DNA of 64,000 nt, taken from NCBI RefSeq assembly GCF_003309065.1, contig NZ_POAF01000002.1:124001-188000 (forward strand), given 5' to 3'. A program made the translations under genes and the position numbers. The notes under the pieces were generated by a model. The model searched no databases and was not told the origin of the DNA. It saw only the letters and a program-made list of their open reading frames with translations. Of this stretch, positions 1 through 8,794 are shown piece after piece; the stretch's first letter is position 1; each line of letters starts with the position of its first letter. Source of the stretch: Glutamicibacter soli (GTDB lineage: Bacteria; Actinomycetota; Actinomycetes; Actinomycetales; Micrococcaceae).

Positions 1-690
1 GGCACCAGCCCGCTGGAAGGTGCCAAGTCCGTGGTCGCGGACACCAAGGTCCCGTACCTGAAGTCGTTCCTGACCCCCAGCTGGCTGATCGCCGTGCTGT
101 GCTCCTTCCTGGGCTACTGGACCTTCACCGTGGCGATGACCTGGTTGCCGGCCTACTTCGAAACCGTGATGGGCACCAGCACCCAGAAGGGCGGATCGCT
201 GATCGCCCTGCCAGCCATCTGGGGCGCCATTTCCACCGTGGGGCTGTCCTGGCTCACCCAGGTGCTGGGCAACCGGGGCCTGAGCACCCGCGTCTCCCGC
301 GGGCTGGTTCTGGGCGGATCGGCCGTCTTCTCCGGCGTCATGGTGCTGCTGGGCACCGCGGCCGACTCCCAAGGCGCGGCACTGGCCTTCTTCACCTTCG
401 GCTTCGGCACCGCTCCGGCACTGTTCGCCATCACCTACCTGGTCGCGGCGGAAACCACCAGCATTGCCCAGCGTGGTGCGGTCCTGCAGATCACCAACGC
501 ATTCCTGACCGCGGGCGGCCTGTTCGCCCCGGCCGTGGTCGGCGCCATGGTCAGCGCCGCCGCCACCCCGGCCATCGGCTACGAGCAGGCGTTCGTGCTC
601 ACCGGAGTCATGATCGCGGTCATCGGCGTCGTCGCCTGCCTGGGGATCAACCAGCAGCGCGACCGCAAGAAGCTGGGCCTGGAGGTCTAA
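1..690 (+). CDS. MFS transporter, C-terminal part (5' end outside window)
   Basis: The reading frame is open from the first base and ends at TAA 688-690, so about 229 C-terminal residues of a longer protein are visible. They alternate hydrophobic helices with short charged loops, and the tail is basic (QQRDRKK). About six membrane segments can be drawn, equal to the second half of a 12-helix major facilitator. The helix starting near residue 20 (WLIAVLCSFLGYWTFTVAM) and the GTAPALFAITYLVAAE stretch look like typical MFS helices. A strong hairpin follows the stop, so this is the last gene of its transcript. The substrate cannot be read from this half. An aromatic- or organic-acid carrier is possible given the dehydrogenases nearby, but that is only inference. 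Confidence 0.8.
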   Translation, partial: GTSPLEGAKSVVADTKVPYLKSFLTPSWLIAVLCSFLGYWTFTVAMTWLPAYFETVMGTSTQKGGSLIALPAIWGAISTVGLSWLTQVLGNRGLSTRVSRGLVLGGSAVFSGVMVLLGTAADSQGAALAFFTFGFGTAPALFAITYLVAAETTSIAQRGAVLQITNAFLTAGGLFAPAVVGAMVSAAATPAIGYEQAFVLTGVMIAVIGVVACLGINQQRDRKKLGLEV

Positions 691-723
691 TCCCCCCCTC
701 TCTTGGCCTTGAGGTCCACCGCA

Positions 724-763
724 CACTGAGCGGCCCGCCCCATTGGTGGCGGGCCGCTCAGTG
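724..763 (+). terminator. rho-independent terminator after the MFS gene
   Basis: A perfect 16-bp stem (724-739 pairing with 748-763) has an 8-nt loop and is followed by a short T run (gttttgat). It lies 34 nt after the MFS stop codon. Confidence 0.85.
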
Positions 764-1134
764 TTTTGATCCGAGAGACCGGACGTGGGTGGCGGCAGCT
801 GGGTTCGGCGTTGCGGGCACACCCTCATCGTTGTGCCATGAGACGTCCTCATGGCCACTTGCCATGGCAAGGTCCAGTGCTGCGGAAGGCGGGGGCATCA
901 GGCGTCGCGTAGGCCGTCATGGATTCCGGGCAAGAGCTCGGCGCACCGGTCAGGCATCTGGCGAGAGCCCGGGAGCGCGGCCATCAGTAAAGATGCGGCC
1001 TATGACGTGGGCCCGCGAAAACGGACCCACGAAGACCCCGCCATGCCCAACCCACGGCACGACCCGTCGATCCGGGCCATGCTCCACCGGCCAAGGTGGG
1101 CTAGGCTGTGCGATTAACATGGCGAAAGGGTCCG
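764..1134. other. gene-free stretch
   Basis: No frame here has a ribosome site together with a protein-like composition. The stretch presumably carries the promoter of the lipoprotein gene that follows; I could not pick out a convincing -35/-10 pair. Confidence 0.5.
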
Positions 1135-1548
1135 ATGAAAAAGACGATGCTCTTCGCCGGTGTCGCGGTATTGCTTATGCCCGCGTTCCTTTTGGCCGGA
1201 TGCGCCAGCACCACCAGTCGGTGTTTGCCCGGTGCACTAGAGATTTCACCCGGCAGTGCAGTGCCCGGTTCGGCGGTGACGATTTCCTCTGAGCCCACGG
1301 CATGTGACCTTCAGATCGCCAATGGAACAATCTACGGGTACACGCTGGTCGCCGAAGCTCACGGTGACGACCCGGTTGACCTGGGATCAACGCCCGTCAA
1401 CTCGGACGGTTCCTTTTCCAGCGCTGTCCTGATACCGGAAGATTTCCCATCCGGAAACGCCACCCTGCTTGTCACCGGCAGCGCCTTTGATGATTGCGTT
1501 CTTGGTGACTCCTGCGCCGCATATTCAGCGGCGTTGAGGATCAGGTAG
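1135..1548 (+). CDS. small secreted lipoprotein of unknown function
   Basis: This 137-residue protein begins MKKTMLFAGVAVLLMPAFLLAGC, a lipoprotein signal peptide with lipobox LLAGC, so it should be lipidated and anchored outside the membrane. The ATG at 1135 is preferred because gaaaggg lies 4 nt upstream; an in-frame GTG at 1108 would add nine residues and spoil the signal. The mature part has four further cysteines (SRC, TAC, DDC, DSC), enough for two disulfides, and reads like a beta-sandwich (PGSAVPGSAVTISSEPTAC). The third-position GC is lower than in the flanking genes, so it may be a later arrival. I do not recognise the family. Confidence 0.75.
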   Translation: MKKTMLFAGVAVLLMPAFLLAGCASTTSRCLPGALEISPGSAVPGSAVTISSEPTACDLQIANGTIYGYTLVAEAHGDDPVDLGSTPVNSDGSFSSAVLIPEDFPSGNATLLVTGSAFDDCVLGDSCAAYSAALRIR

Positions 1549-1673
1549 CCTGTTTTCTTTTCGTTACAACAGTTCAAGACGCCATCGGCAGATGAAACCA
1601 ACCCTGAACCATGCTTGATGATTCGATGACGTATTGGCCCGGACGAGTCCGGTTGCGGTTCGCTTAAATAGAG

Positions 1674-1705
1674 CCGGGGCCCTCAGATGTATCCTTGGGC
1701 CCCGG
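1674..1705 (-). terminator. hairpin terminator downstream of the metallo-hydrolase
   Basis: A 9-bp perfect stem (ccggggccc at 1674-1682 with gggccccgg at 1697-1705) sits 15 nt beyond the minus-strand stop. On that strand it is followed by an A/T-rich stretch (tctatttaag). It separates two convergent genes. Confidence 0.6.
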
Positions 1706-1720
1706 TGGGAAACGCTGCCG

Positions 1721-2656
1721 CTAGATGCGCGCGGCGGCTGGCGCGCCGGTCACGCTGAAGCGCTGTCCGCTGGTGGCCACGTTGACCTGACCGCTAAAGG
1801 TGCTCGCTGCGCGGGTGCGCCATTCCTCCACGCTGGCCACGCCGGCCAGATGCGATAGCACCAGCTGGCCCGCCCCGCAGGCTTCGGCGATCCGGCCGGC
1901 ACCCTCCGGCGACGTGTGTGATTCGCGCTGGTGGTTGATGAATGTCGGGCTGAATCCCATGGAGGTGAAGAAGTCCAGGTTGACGGCCTCATGCACGAGG
2001 ATGTCGGTCCCGCGGGCCAGTTCGACCAGCGCGGGGCACTCGGCGGTATCCCCGGAAAACGTCACCGAACCGTGCGCGGTGTCGAAGCGGAACGCAAAGG
2101 CCGGGTAGACCGGCGGGTGCAGCACCAGCACGGCGGTGACCTTCACCCGTTCGTCCTCGAACACGACGAACGGACGGTGCCCGGCACCCTGCTCGACCGA
2201 AGGGATCTCGATCTCGTGCACGTCCAGCAGCGAGGTCATTTCCGGGCGGGCCTCATCGGTCACGCGGATGTCCAGGTCGTAGGAGAATGCCTGCAGGGTA
2301 TGGGAAACCAGGTCCTTGGTTCCCGAGAGCTTGTCCCCGCGCACATGCTGCGGGTCGCGTCCGGGGCCGTAGACCCCCACCGGCGAGGTGAACCCGTCCA
2401 CGGGCTCGCCCCAGTTCCACAGCAGGTAGGCGGGAAGCTCGCCCACGTGGTCCGAATGCAGGTGCGTGATGAACCCGGCGACGAAGTCCTGGCCGCGCAG
2501 CCCGGCCTGGTGGGCAGCGCGAACGCAGCCCAGGCCGAAGTCCACCATGTAGTATTTTCCGTCGACCACCAGCGCGCTGGCCATGCCGTTTTCCTTGCCG
2601 CGAATAGCGGGGCCGGCGGCCGTGCCCAGGGTGATGAGTTCCGTTACTGACGTCAT
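1721..2656 (-). CDS. MBL-fold metallo-hydrolase
   Basis: A 311-residue protein of the metallo-beta-lactamase fold. The zinc signature HLHSDH lies at residues 65-70 (His65, His67, Asp69, His70), and later ligands are probably in FSGDTAE, ILVHEAV and the closing LSHL. The layout is that of ribonuclease Z/arylsulfatase-like hydrolases acting on small molecules, not a beta-lactamase. No signal peptide is seen, so it is cytoplasmic. The start at 2656 is chosen because aaggaaag lies 9 nt upstream; an open frame continues upstream but overlaps the aldehyde dehydrogenase gene. It lies 37 nt after that gene on the same strand, so the two are probably co-transcribed and may act on the same substrate. 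Confidence 0.85.
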   Translation of the reverse strand: MTSVTELITLGTAAGPAIRGKENGMASALVVDGKYYMVDFGLGCVRAAHQAGLRGQDFVAGFITHLHSDHVGELPAYLLWNWGEPVDGFTSPVGVYGPGRDPQHVRGDKLSGTKDLVSHTLQAFSYDLDIRVTDEARPEMTSLLDVHEIEIPSVEQGAGHRPFVVFEDERVKVTAVLVLHPPVYPAFAFRFDTAHGSVTFSGDTAECPALVELARGTDILVHEAVNLDFFTSMGFSPTFINHQRESHTSPEGAGRIAEACGAGQLVLSHLAGVASVEEWRTRAASTFSGQVNVATSGQRFSVTGAPAAARI

Positions 2657-2693
2657 GCTCAATTGCTTTCCTTGAAAATCTGCGAGGTGCCGG

Positions 2694-4073
2694 TCAGCCG
2701 TGGGTCCGGGCGTTGATGGTGCGTGGTTCCAGGTACTCGTGCAGTCCCCAGGCCCCGCGCTCTCGTCCGGTGCCCGAGGTCTTCCAACCGCCAAAGGGTG
2801 CGTCCAACTCGACCACGGTGTGCTGGTTGATCCACACGGTGCCGGCTTCGATCTCGAAGGCGGCCTGTCGTGCCCGCTCCAGATCCGGCGACCAGATGGA
2901 GGCGCCCAGGCCGAAGGGGCCGTCGTTGACATGGTCGATGACCTCGCCCAGGTCGTCGTAGCCGATGATCGGCAGGGCGCTGCCGAATTGTTCCTCGTCG
3001 ACCAGTCCCATGCCCGGGACGGCGTCGGTGATGATCGTCGGCTCCATGAAGTAGCCGGGCAGGTCGCAGCCGACCCCGCCTCCGTGGGCCACCCGCGCAC
3101 CGGAGGACACCGCCGAGGACACCAGTTCGCGCACGGTCTCGCGCTGCTTCTGGTTGTGCATCGGGCCCATGGTGGTTCCCTCCGCGATGCCGTGGCCCAG
3201 CGACAGCTTGGCGCTTTCGGCCACGATCGCCTCGGTGAAGCGGGCCTGCAGGTGGCGCGGCACATAGGCGCGCTTCACCGCCATGCACACCTGGCCGGCG
3301 TTGCGGAAGGCGCTGCCCACGATGCCACGCGCGGTAGCTTCCAGGTCGGCGTCTTCCAGCACAATGGCCGGGTCGTTGCCGCCCAGTTCGAGGGTGACGC
3401 GCTTGACCGATGCCGTGGCGCTCGCGGCGACCGCGGTACCGACATCGGTGGAACCGGTGAAGGAAATCTTGCGCACCTGCGGCAGGCTGGCCAAAGCCAC
3501 GTTGACGGTGCGGCGGCTGCTGGTACGCACCTGCAGCACACCGGCGGGCAGGACCTCGTTGACCAGGTCCACCAGGGCCATGGTGGACAGCGGGGTGGTG
3601 GCCGATGGCTTGGCGATGACGGTGCAGCCGGCGACCAGCGCCGGGGCCAACTTGACGCACAGCAGCGAGATCGGGAAATTCCACGGGGTGATGGTTCCGA
3701 CCAGGCCCACCGGGCGGTACTGCACCTGGAGGCTGCGGCCATCGCGCTGCGGCAAGTCCTCGGACTCGTTCCAGGCGAGGTCCGCATAGTAATCGAAGAG
3801 GTCAGCGGCGAGGCGGAACTCGCCAATGGCCTCCATAAGCACCTTGCCCTGCTCGCGGGAAAGCAGGCGGCCAAGCTGCGGGGCCCTGGCGCGGATGCGC
3901 TCGGCGACCAGGCGCAGCATGCCACGGCGCACCTCGCGGTCCGCCGCCCAGGCCCGTGCAGCGCCGCGGGCTGTGGCGATGGCGGCTTGCACATCGTTCT
4001 CGGTGTGCTCGGGAGCCTGCCCGATCACCTCCAAGGTGGCCGGATCAAGCACATCGTAAACTGGCACAGGCAT
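2694..4073 (-). CDS. NAD(P)-dependent aldehyde dehydrogenase
   Basis: This 459-residue cytoplasmic enzyme oxidises an aldehyde to the acid. The family marks are all present: PWNFP near residue 130, the cofactor loop FTGSTDVG near 205, the general base in TLELGG (Glu229), and the catalytic thiol in NAGQVC (Cys263). Two ATGs lie 6 nt apart. The second, at 4073, is chosen because gggagg abuts the first but is properly spaced from the second. It is the promoter-proximal gene of a pair with the metallo-hydrolase and diverges from the short-chain dehydrogenase across about 180 bp, which fits an alcohol to aldehyde to acid route. The substrate is unknown. Confidence 0.92.
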   Translation of the reverse strand: MPVPVYDVLDPATLEVIGQAPEHTENDVQAAIATARGAARAWAADREVRRGMLRLVAERIRARAPQLGRLLSREQGKVLMEAIGEFRLAADLFDYYADLAWNESEDLPQRDGRSLQVQYRPVGLVGTITPWNFPISLLCVKLAPALVAGCTVIAKPSATTPLSTMALVDLVNEVLPAGVLQVRTSSRRTVNVALASLPQVRKISFTGSTDVGTAVAASATASVKRVTLELGGNDPAIVLEDADLEATARGIVGSAFRNAGQVCMAVKRAYVPRHLQARFTEAIVAESAKLSLGHGIAEGTTMGPMHNQKQRETVRELVSSAVSSGARVAHGGGVGCDLPGYFMEPTIITDAVPGMGLVDEEQFGSALPIIGYDDLGEVIDHVNDGPFGLGASIWSPDLERARQAAFEIEAGTVWINQHTVVELDAPFGGWKTSGTGRERGAWGLHEYLEPRTINARTHG

Positions 4074-4252
4074 GTGCATCCTCCCTGATGAAAAACTTTG
4101 CTTGTAGTTAGCTTGTCGCTTTACGTTCGGGCGAGCGTCCCAAGCTTCCATTGGATGGAAAACGTGTCGGCGACCACTGGCCGCATGCCCGACGATGAAA
4201 GCACTACGAAGGCACGGCTTGGCCGGCGCCGACACCAGCCTAAGGAGCACAC

Positions 4253-5053
4253 ATGTCACTGACCGGCCTGCCCGTCGTCGTCACCGGAATCTCCTCCGGG
4301 ATCGGCGCCGCCACTGCGGCGCTGCTGATCTCCCAGGGATACCAGCTGATCGGCGTCGACCGCACCGAACCTTCCGATTTCCCGGGCGCGTTCATCCACG
4401 CCGACCTGTCGTCCCCGCAGGGCATTGCGGACGTTGTGTCCCGGGTGCAGGAGCTGGCCCCAGCCGGGCTGCGCGGGCTGGCGAACATCGCCGGCGTCCC
4501 GGGCACCGCCCCGCTGGCGACCGTGCTGTACGTCAACGTCTTCGCGGTGCGCGAGCTGGCACGCCAGCTGGCCCCGCTGCTGGTCGAGGGTGCTTCCGTG
4601 GTCAACCTTGCCTCCTCCGTGGCCACCGGCTGGCGCATCATGGCCGCGGAATGCCGCGGCTTCGCGCTGGCCCAGGACCAGCAGGATGCAATTCAGCAGG
4701 CCGCCGATTCGCCGCAGATCGCGGACAACAGCTACTTGTTTTCCAAGCAGTGCGTCCGCCTGCTCACCGAACAGCTGGCGGCCGAGTTCGTGGCGCAGCG
4801 CATCCGTGTCAATTCCGTGAGCCCCGGCCCGGTCCAGACCCCGATCCTGGAGGACTTCAAGAAGGACCATGGACAGGACAAGGTGAACTCCGCCGCGCAG
4901 TTGCTGGGCCGGTTCGCAGTGCCGGAGGATATCGCCGAGGTCATCGGCTACCTGCTTTCCGAGCAGCCCGGATGGGTCAATGGCTCGGACATTCGCGTGG
5001 ACGGCGGCCTGGTGGCCCACCGTTCAAGCACCGTGGCCATCGCGACCACATAG
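4253..5053 (+). CDS. short-chain dehydrogenase (coniferyl-alcohol/3-alpha-hydroxysteroid dehydrogenase type)
   Basis: A 266-residue Rossmann-fold SDR. The nucleotide loop TGISSGIG is at residues 11-18, the conserved NxAG equivalent reads ANIAG, the catalytic serine region is LASSVA (about 119-124), and the YxxxK pair is Tyr161/Lys165 (YLFSK). The short beta4-alpha4 segment and the long insert before the active tyrosine resemble the 3-alpha-hydroxysteroid and coniferyl-alcohol dehydrogenase subgroup; that assignment is from memory of the family. The ATG at 4253 has taaggag 7 nt upstream. It is divergent from the aldehyde dehydrogenase and could supply its substrate by oxidising an alcohol. Confidence 0.88.
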   Translation: MSLTGLPVVVTGISSGIGAATAALLISQGYQLIGVDRTEPSDFPGAFIHADLSSPQGIADVVSRVQELAPAGLRGLANIAGVPGTAPLATVLYVNVFAVRELARQLAPLLVEGASVVNLASSVATGWRIMAAECRGFALAQDQQDAIQQAADSPQIADNSYLFSKQCVRLLTEQLAAEFVAQRIRVNSVSPGPVQTPILEDFKKDHGQDKVNSAAQLLGRFAVPEDIAEVIGYLLSEQPGWVNGSDIRVDGGLVAHRSSTVAIATT

Positions 5054-5266
5054 CCGCGCCCATTCCCGAGGAAAAGCACTGGGAACAGCCGAGTGTCGCA
5101 GTTCGGCCCCAAGCATTGATGACCGTTATGGGACCGCGCATACTCGGTTACCTCGGCCGGTTTTGCGGTGAGTGCATTCTTCTTGTCGTTCGGTGTCCGC
5201 CAGCGAGGCTGTTGTCGAGTTATCGAACGACTCAGATCCAACCGCTGCAACAAGTGGGACCGCTGC

Positions 5267-5938
5267 TCAGGAGCCCACGGCATACCGGCGCTCGGGCCGC
5301 CCGACCCCGCCGTACTTCAGGCTGACCTGGGCGATCCCCTCTTCGGCAAGATATTCGAGGTACCGGCGAGCGCTCACCCGCGAGGTGCCGAGCTTTTCCG
5401 CGGTTTCGCTGGCTGAAATCGGGCCCGCGGATTCGCGCAGGATCCGCTCGACAAGTCCCATGGTTTCAACGCTGCAGCCCTTGGGCAGCGGCTTCCTGCT
5501 CTGCCCGCCCAGCCCGAAGAGCCGGTTGACGTCCTCTTGGTCCAGCGGCTGGTCGGGCGCGCGCAGCGAACGGTAGGTCTTCCGGTAGTGCTCCAGGCGG
5601 TCGTGCAGGTCCTCGCGGGAGAACGGCTTCATCAGGTAGTGGACTATTCCACCGCGCAGAGCCCGACGCACGGTCTCCATTTCGCGGGCGGCGCTGATCA
5701 CGATCACGTCCAGTTCCGGTTTGGCATCGCGCAGGTGCTGGAGCAGGTCCAAGCCGTTCATGTCCGGCAGGTGGATGTCCAGCAGCACGAGGTCGGGCTG
5801 CAGCGTATTCACCGCGCGCAGCGCTTCGACAGCGGTGTAGGCGACACCCACCACCTCATAGCCGGGTTCGCTGTTCACGAATCCTGAATGGACCTTGGCG
5901 ACCATGAAATCGTCATCGATCACCAGTACCTTGATCAC
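5267..5938 (-). CDS. citB: CitB/DcuR-family response regulator
   Basis: A 223-residue regulator. The N-terminal receiver domain has the acidic cluster Asp8-Asp9-Asp10, phospho-acceptor Asp54 (LLDIHLPD) and Lys104 (MKPF). The C-terminal part (about 160-215) carries a winged-helix/HTH reading ASETAEKLGTSRVSARRYLE, as in CitB and DcuR. The start is GTG at 5938, only 9 nt after the stop of the sensor kinase gene, so the pair is one transcript. Its likely target is the divergent tctCBA operon; in Corynebacterium glutamicum the CitAB pair is known to control a homologous citrate uptake operon. The symbol is given by family and context. The ligand could be another tri- or dicarboxylate. Confidence 0.88.
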   Translation of the reverse strand: MIKVLVIDDDFMVAKVHSGFVNSEPGYEVVGVAYTAVEALRAVNTLQPDLVLLDIHLPDMNGLDLLQHLRDAKPELDVIVISAAREMETVRRALRGGIVHYLMKPFSREDLHDRLEHYRKTYRSLRAPDQPLDQEDVNRLFGLGGQSRKPLPKGCSVETMGLVERILRESAGPISASETAEKLGTSRVSARRYLEYLAEEGIAQVSLKYGGVGRPERRYAVGS

Positions 5939-5947
5939 GCGGTTTTC

Positions 5948-7555
5948 CTACTTTCTGAGTGTAGCGGTGAAACGGGCGCCGTCGTCGTTGACTGCCTGCA
6001 CGTCGCCGGAGCGCCTGCGGCAGACCAGCCGGGTCAGCGCCAGCCCGAACCCCCGGCCGCCGGCGCTGGAACTGTCCTTGGTGGAGTAGCCCTGGGTGAA
6101 GATCTCGGCGAGTTCGGCCTCGTTGATTCCCACCCCATTGTCCCTGACGACGACGGTGACCTGCCCGCCGGTCCCTGCCACCGAAATCCGGATGGCCGGG
6201 TCCGAGGTTTCGCCGACCGCATCCATAGCGTTGTCCAGCAGGTTCCCGATGACCGTGGTGAGGTCGCGGGCCAGCTCGTCGTCGCAGCGTTCAAGCCGCG
6301 ATTCCTCGCCCAGCTGAACCTTGATCCCCTTTTCGGTGGCCACGCTGGTTTTGGCGATCAGCAACGCGGCGATGGTCGGGTCGGCTATGCGGGCGGCGAT
6401 GTCCTCGAAGATGCGGCTGCGGCTGAAGCTGACCCCGTCGATGAAGTTCACCACCTCCGCGTACTCCCGCAGCTGCACCAGTCCGGAAATCGTGTGCAGC
6501 TGGTTGGCGAATTCGTGGGTCTGGGCGCGCAGCATGTCGGTGGTGGCCTTGGTGTCGCCGAGCTCCTGCTCCAGCAGCGTCAGGTCCGTCCGGTCGCGCA
6601 GGGTGGTGACCGATCCCAGGTCCCGTCCGGAAGAGGAGACCAGCATGCGGTTGAAGACGATGACCTTCTCCCCCACCAGCATCTGCCGGTCCGGGATCGG
6701 CTGCTCGATCATCAGCGCCTGGCTCACGGCCTTGGGCACGTCCAGCTCCTCCAGCGTACGGCCCACGCACTGCGCGGGCAGTTCGAGCAGGTGGCGTGCC
6801 TCGTCGTTGACCAGGGTGATCCGACGGTCAGAGCCGATGGACACCACTCCCTCGCGCACCCCGTGCAGCAGCGCCTCGCGGTACTCCACCAGCCCGGCGA
6901 TCTCCGCCGGCTCCATGCCCAGGGTCTGCTTCTTGACCCGGCGCGAGAGCAGCACCGACCCGACGCCGCCCAGCAGCACCGAGACCAGCAGCACCACGGC
7001 GGTGGTCGGGGCGACCTCGCTGAAGATCTCCTCGGTGCTCGGATAGTTCTGCCCGACGCTCACGAATCCCACCATTTCGCTGCCCAGGTCGTAGACCGGG
7101 ACCTGGGCGACAAGCACTCGGTTTCCGCCGCGTTTCACGTCCCCGGTCCAGGCCCTCCCGGCGAGCACGGTGCTCTCCGGCGGCATGGCTTTCGTGCCGA
7201 TGTCCTCCGGCCGGCTGGAGGTGAGGATGACCCCGTCGCTGCCGGAGATGCTGACGAAACGCAGCCCGGAGACGCTGCGCACGGTTTCGGCCATGGCCGG
7301 CAGCGCGGCGCCCTGCCGCGGCTCGGCGTCCGGGAGCAGCGTGCGCAGCAACGGGTTGGCCGCCAGCGATTCGGCCGCGGACAGGCTGCGCCGGCCTTCG
7401 GATTCCTCGAAGCTGTCGATGGCCTGCCCGACGGTCAGGGCAATCACCCCGACCAGCACCACGCAAATCAGCAGCAGCTGCAGGATCAGGTACTGGCCGG
7501 CTAGGGTGAACTTGAATCTGGGCCCGGCGGAAGCAGGGGCACCGGCTGCTGGCAT
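5948..7555 (-). CDS. citA: CitA/DcuS-family sensor histidine kinase
   Basis: A 535-residue membrane sensor with this order: helix at about 21-43, an extracellular PAS/Cache domain (45-180, including RPEDIGTKA), a second helix at 185-204, a cytoplasmic PAS domain (220-325), then the kinase core. The phosphorylated His347 is in QTHEFANQLH, the SpoB-like box typical of CitA/DcuS, and the ATP-binding domain shows NLLDNAMDAV and DNGVGI. The start at 7555 has aaggag 5 nt upstream; longer frames run into the intergenic region. Divergent placement next to a tricarboxylate transporter suggests it senses citrate or a similar acid outside the cell and activates its uptake. Confidence 0.9.
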   Translation of the reverse strand: MPAAGAPASAGPRFKFTLAGQYLILQLLLICVVLVGVIALTVGQAIDSFEESEGRRSLSAAESLAANPLLRTLLPDAEPRQGAALPAMAETVRSVSGLRFVSISGSDGVILTSSRPEDIGTKAMPPESTVLAGRAWTGDVKRGGNRVLVAQVPVYDLGSEMVGFVSVGQNYPSTEEIFSEVAPTTAVVLLVSVLLGGVGSVLLSRRVKKQTLGMEPAEIAGLVEYREALLHGVREGVVSIGSDRRITLVNDEARHLLELPAQCVGRTLEELDVPKAVSQALMIEQPIPDRQMLVGEKVIVFNRMLVSSSGRDLGSVTTLRDRTDLTLLEQELGDTKATTDMLRAQTHEFANQLHTISGLVQLREYAEVVNFIDGVSFSRSRIFEDIAARIADPTIAALLIAKTSVATEKGIKVQLGEESRLERCDDELARDLTTVIGNLLDNAMDAVGETSDPAIRISVAGTGGQVTVVVRDNGVGINEAELAEIFTQGYSTKDSSSAGGRGFGLALTRLVCRRRSGDVQAVNDDGARFTATLRK

Positions 7556-7610
7556 CAGCACTCCTTCGGCCTTCGCATCCCGCCCCGCACCGACGGTGCG
7601 GCAACATTGG

Positions 7611-7645
7611 GATGGGGTAGATTTTTGCGACTTCACTACCCCATC
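7611..7645. promoter_or_regulatory. perfect inverted repeat in the citA/tctC intergenic region
   Basis: gatggggtag (7611-7620) and ctaccccatc (7636-7645) are exact reverse complements separated by 15 nt. The site lies about 55 nt upstream of the kinase start, so it could be an operator or a 5'-leader hairpin of citA. Confidence 0.45.
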
Positions 7646-7680
7646 ATGTTCGAGACCTGAATCACAGGCTCCCGTCCGGT

Positions 7681-7709
7681 TACACAATGAACATTATCTA
7701 CTTTGTGTA
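7681..7709. promoter_or_regulatory. AT-rich inverted repeat, candidate CitB operator
   Basis: tacacaa (7681-7687) and ttgtgta (7703-7709) form a perfect 7-bp dyad with a 15-nt AT-rich centre in otherwise GC-rich DNA. It is about 78 nt upstream of tctC. CitB/DcuR regulators bind AT-rich sites, so this is a reasonable operator candidate, unproven. Confidence 0.45.
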
Positions 7710-7786
7710 CGCAAGAGTGAGCCGTGTCACCGCCGCGCATAGCGTGGAGGAATTCCACTCACCCACCGATTCGATGAGGAATCACC

Positions 7787-8794
7787 ATGCGAACATTCAA
7801 GACCCTGCGCCTGGCCGCCGTCGCCGCCGGCCTAGCCCTGGCCGCCACCGGCTGCGGAGTGACCAGCTCCGGCACCGACTCCAGCGAAGCACCGGCCGCG
7901 TCCGGCCCGGTCGAGGGCCTGCGGATCCTGGTGCCGAACACCCCCGGCGGCGGCTATGACACCACCGCCCGCGTGGCCGCCAAGGTCATGGAGGAAACCG
8001 ACATCGCAGCCAACCCCGAGGTCTTCAACCTCGCCGGGGCCGGCGGCACCGTGGGCCTGGCCCGCATCGTCAACGAGTCCGGCAACGGCGACCTGGCCAT
8101 GCTCATGGGACTTGGCGTGGTCGGCGCCAGCTACACCAACGACACCGACGCCAAGCTGACCGACACCACCCCGATCGCCAAGCTCATCGAGGAGCCCGGC
8201 GCGATCATGGTCTCCAAGGACTCCGAGTTCAAGACCATCGACGATCTGGTCGAGGCCTGGAAGAAGGATCCGGGCAGCATCAGCGTCGGCGGCGGCTCCT
8301 CACCGGGCGGCCCGGACCACCTGCTGCCGATGCAGCTGGCCCAGACCGTGGGCATCGATCCGACCAAGGTGAACTTCGTGTCCTACGACGGCGGCGGCGA
8401 CCTGCTGCCGGCCATCCTGGGCAACAAGGTCGATGTGGCCGCCTCGGGAGCCGGCGAGTACATGCAGCAGATCGAGAAGGGCGAGATCCGCGTGCTGGCC
8501 ACCAGTGGCGATAAGCGCCTGGAGAACGTGGACGCTCCGACCTTCATCGAGTCCGGCATCGACCTGAACTTCACCAACTGGCGCGGCGTGGTCGCCCCGC
8601 CGGAGATCTCCGAGGCTGACAGGGAAAAGTGGATCAACGTGCTGACCACCATGCACGAGTCCGACGCCTGGAAGCAGGCGCTGGAAACCAACGGCTGGAC
8701 CGACGCATTCATCACCGGCGATGAGTTCTCCTCCTTCCTCACCGAGCAGGACCAGCGTGTGGCCGACGTGCTGAAGGCCCTGGGGCTGGCGTGA
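7787..8794 (+). CDS. tctC: tripartite tricarboxylate transporter substrate-binding lipoprotein
   Basis: A 335-residue extracellular solute-binding protein. The signal peptide ends in the lipobox AATGC (Cys23), so it is a membrane-anchored lipoprotein as expected in a Gram-positive. The body follows the TctC pattern: ILVPNTPGGGYDTTAR at the start of the first lobe, NLAGAGGTVG for the ligand-binding loop, and GGSSPGGPDHL near the middle. It captures a carboxylate such as citrate and hands it to TctAB. The ATG follows gatgagga. The gene ends in a GTGA overlap with tctB, so translation is coupled. Confidence 0.93.
   Translation: MRTFKTLRLAAVAAGLALAATGCGVTSSGTDSSEAPAASGPVEGLRILVPNTPGGGYDTTARVAAKVMEETDIAANPEVFNLAGAGGTVGLARIVNESGNGDLAMLMGLGVVGASYTNDTDAKLTDTTPIAKLIEEPGAIMVSKDSEFKTIDDLVEAWKKDPGSISVGGGSSPGGPDHLLPMQLAQTVGIDPTKVNFVSYDGGGDLLPAILGNKVDVAASGAGEYMQQIEKGEIRVLATSGDKRLENVDAPTFIESGIDLNFTNWRGVVAPPEISEADREKWINVLTTMHESDAWKQALETNGWTDAFITGDEFSSFLTEQDQRVADVLKALGLA

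Noticed and set aside
7556-7687. Longer N-terminus for the CitA kinase
   Set aside because: The extra residues have no membrane or sensor character and would consume the intergenic region with its inverted repeats; the aaggag-supported ATG at 7555 is better.
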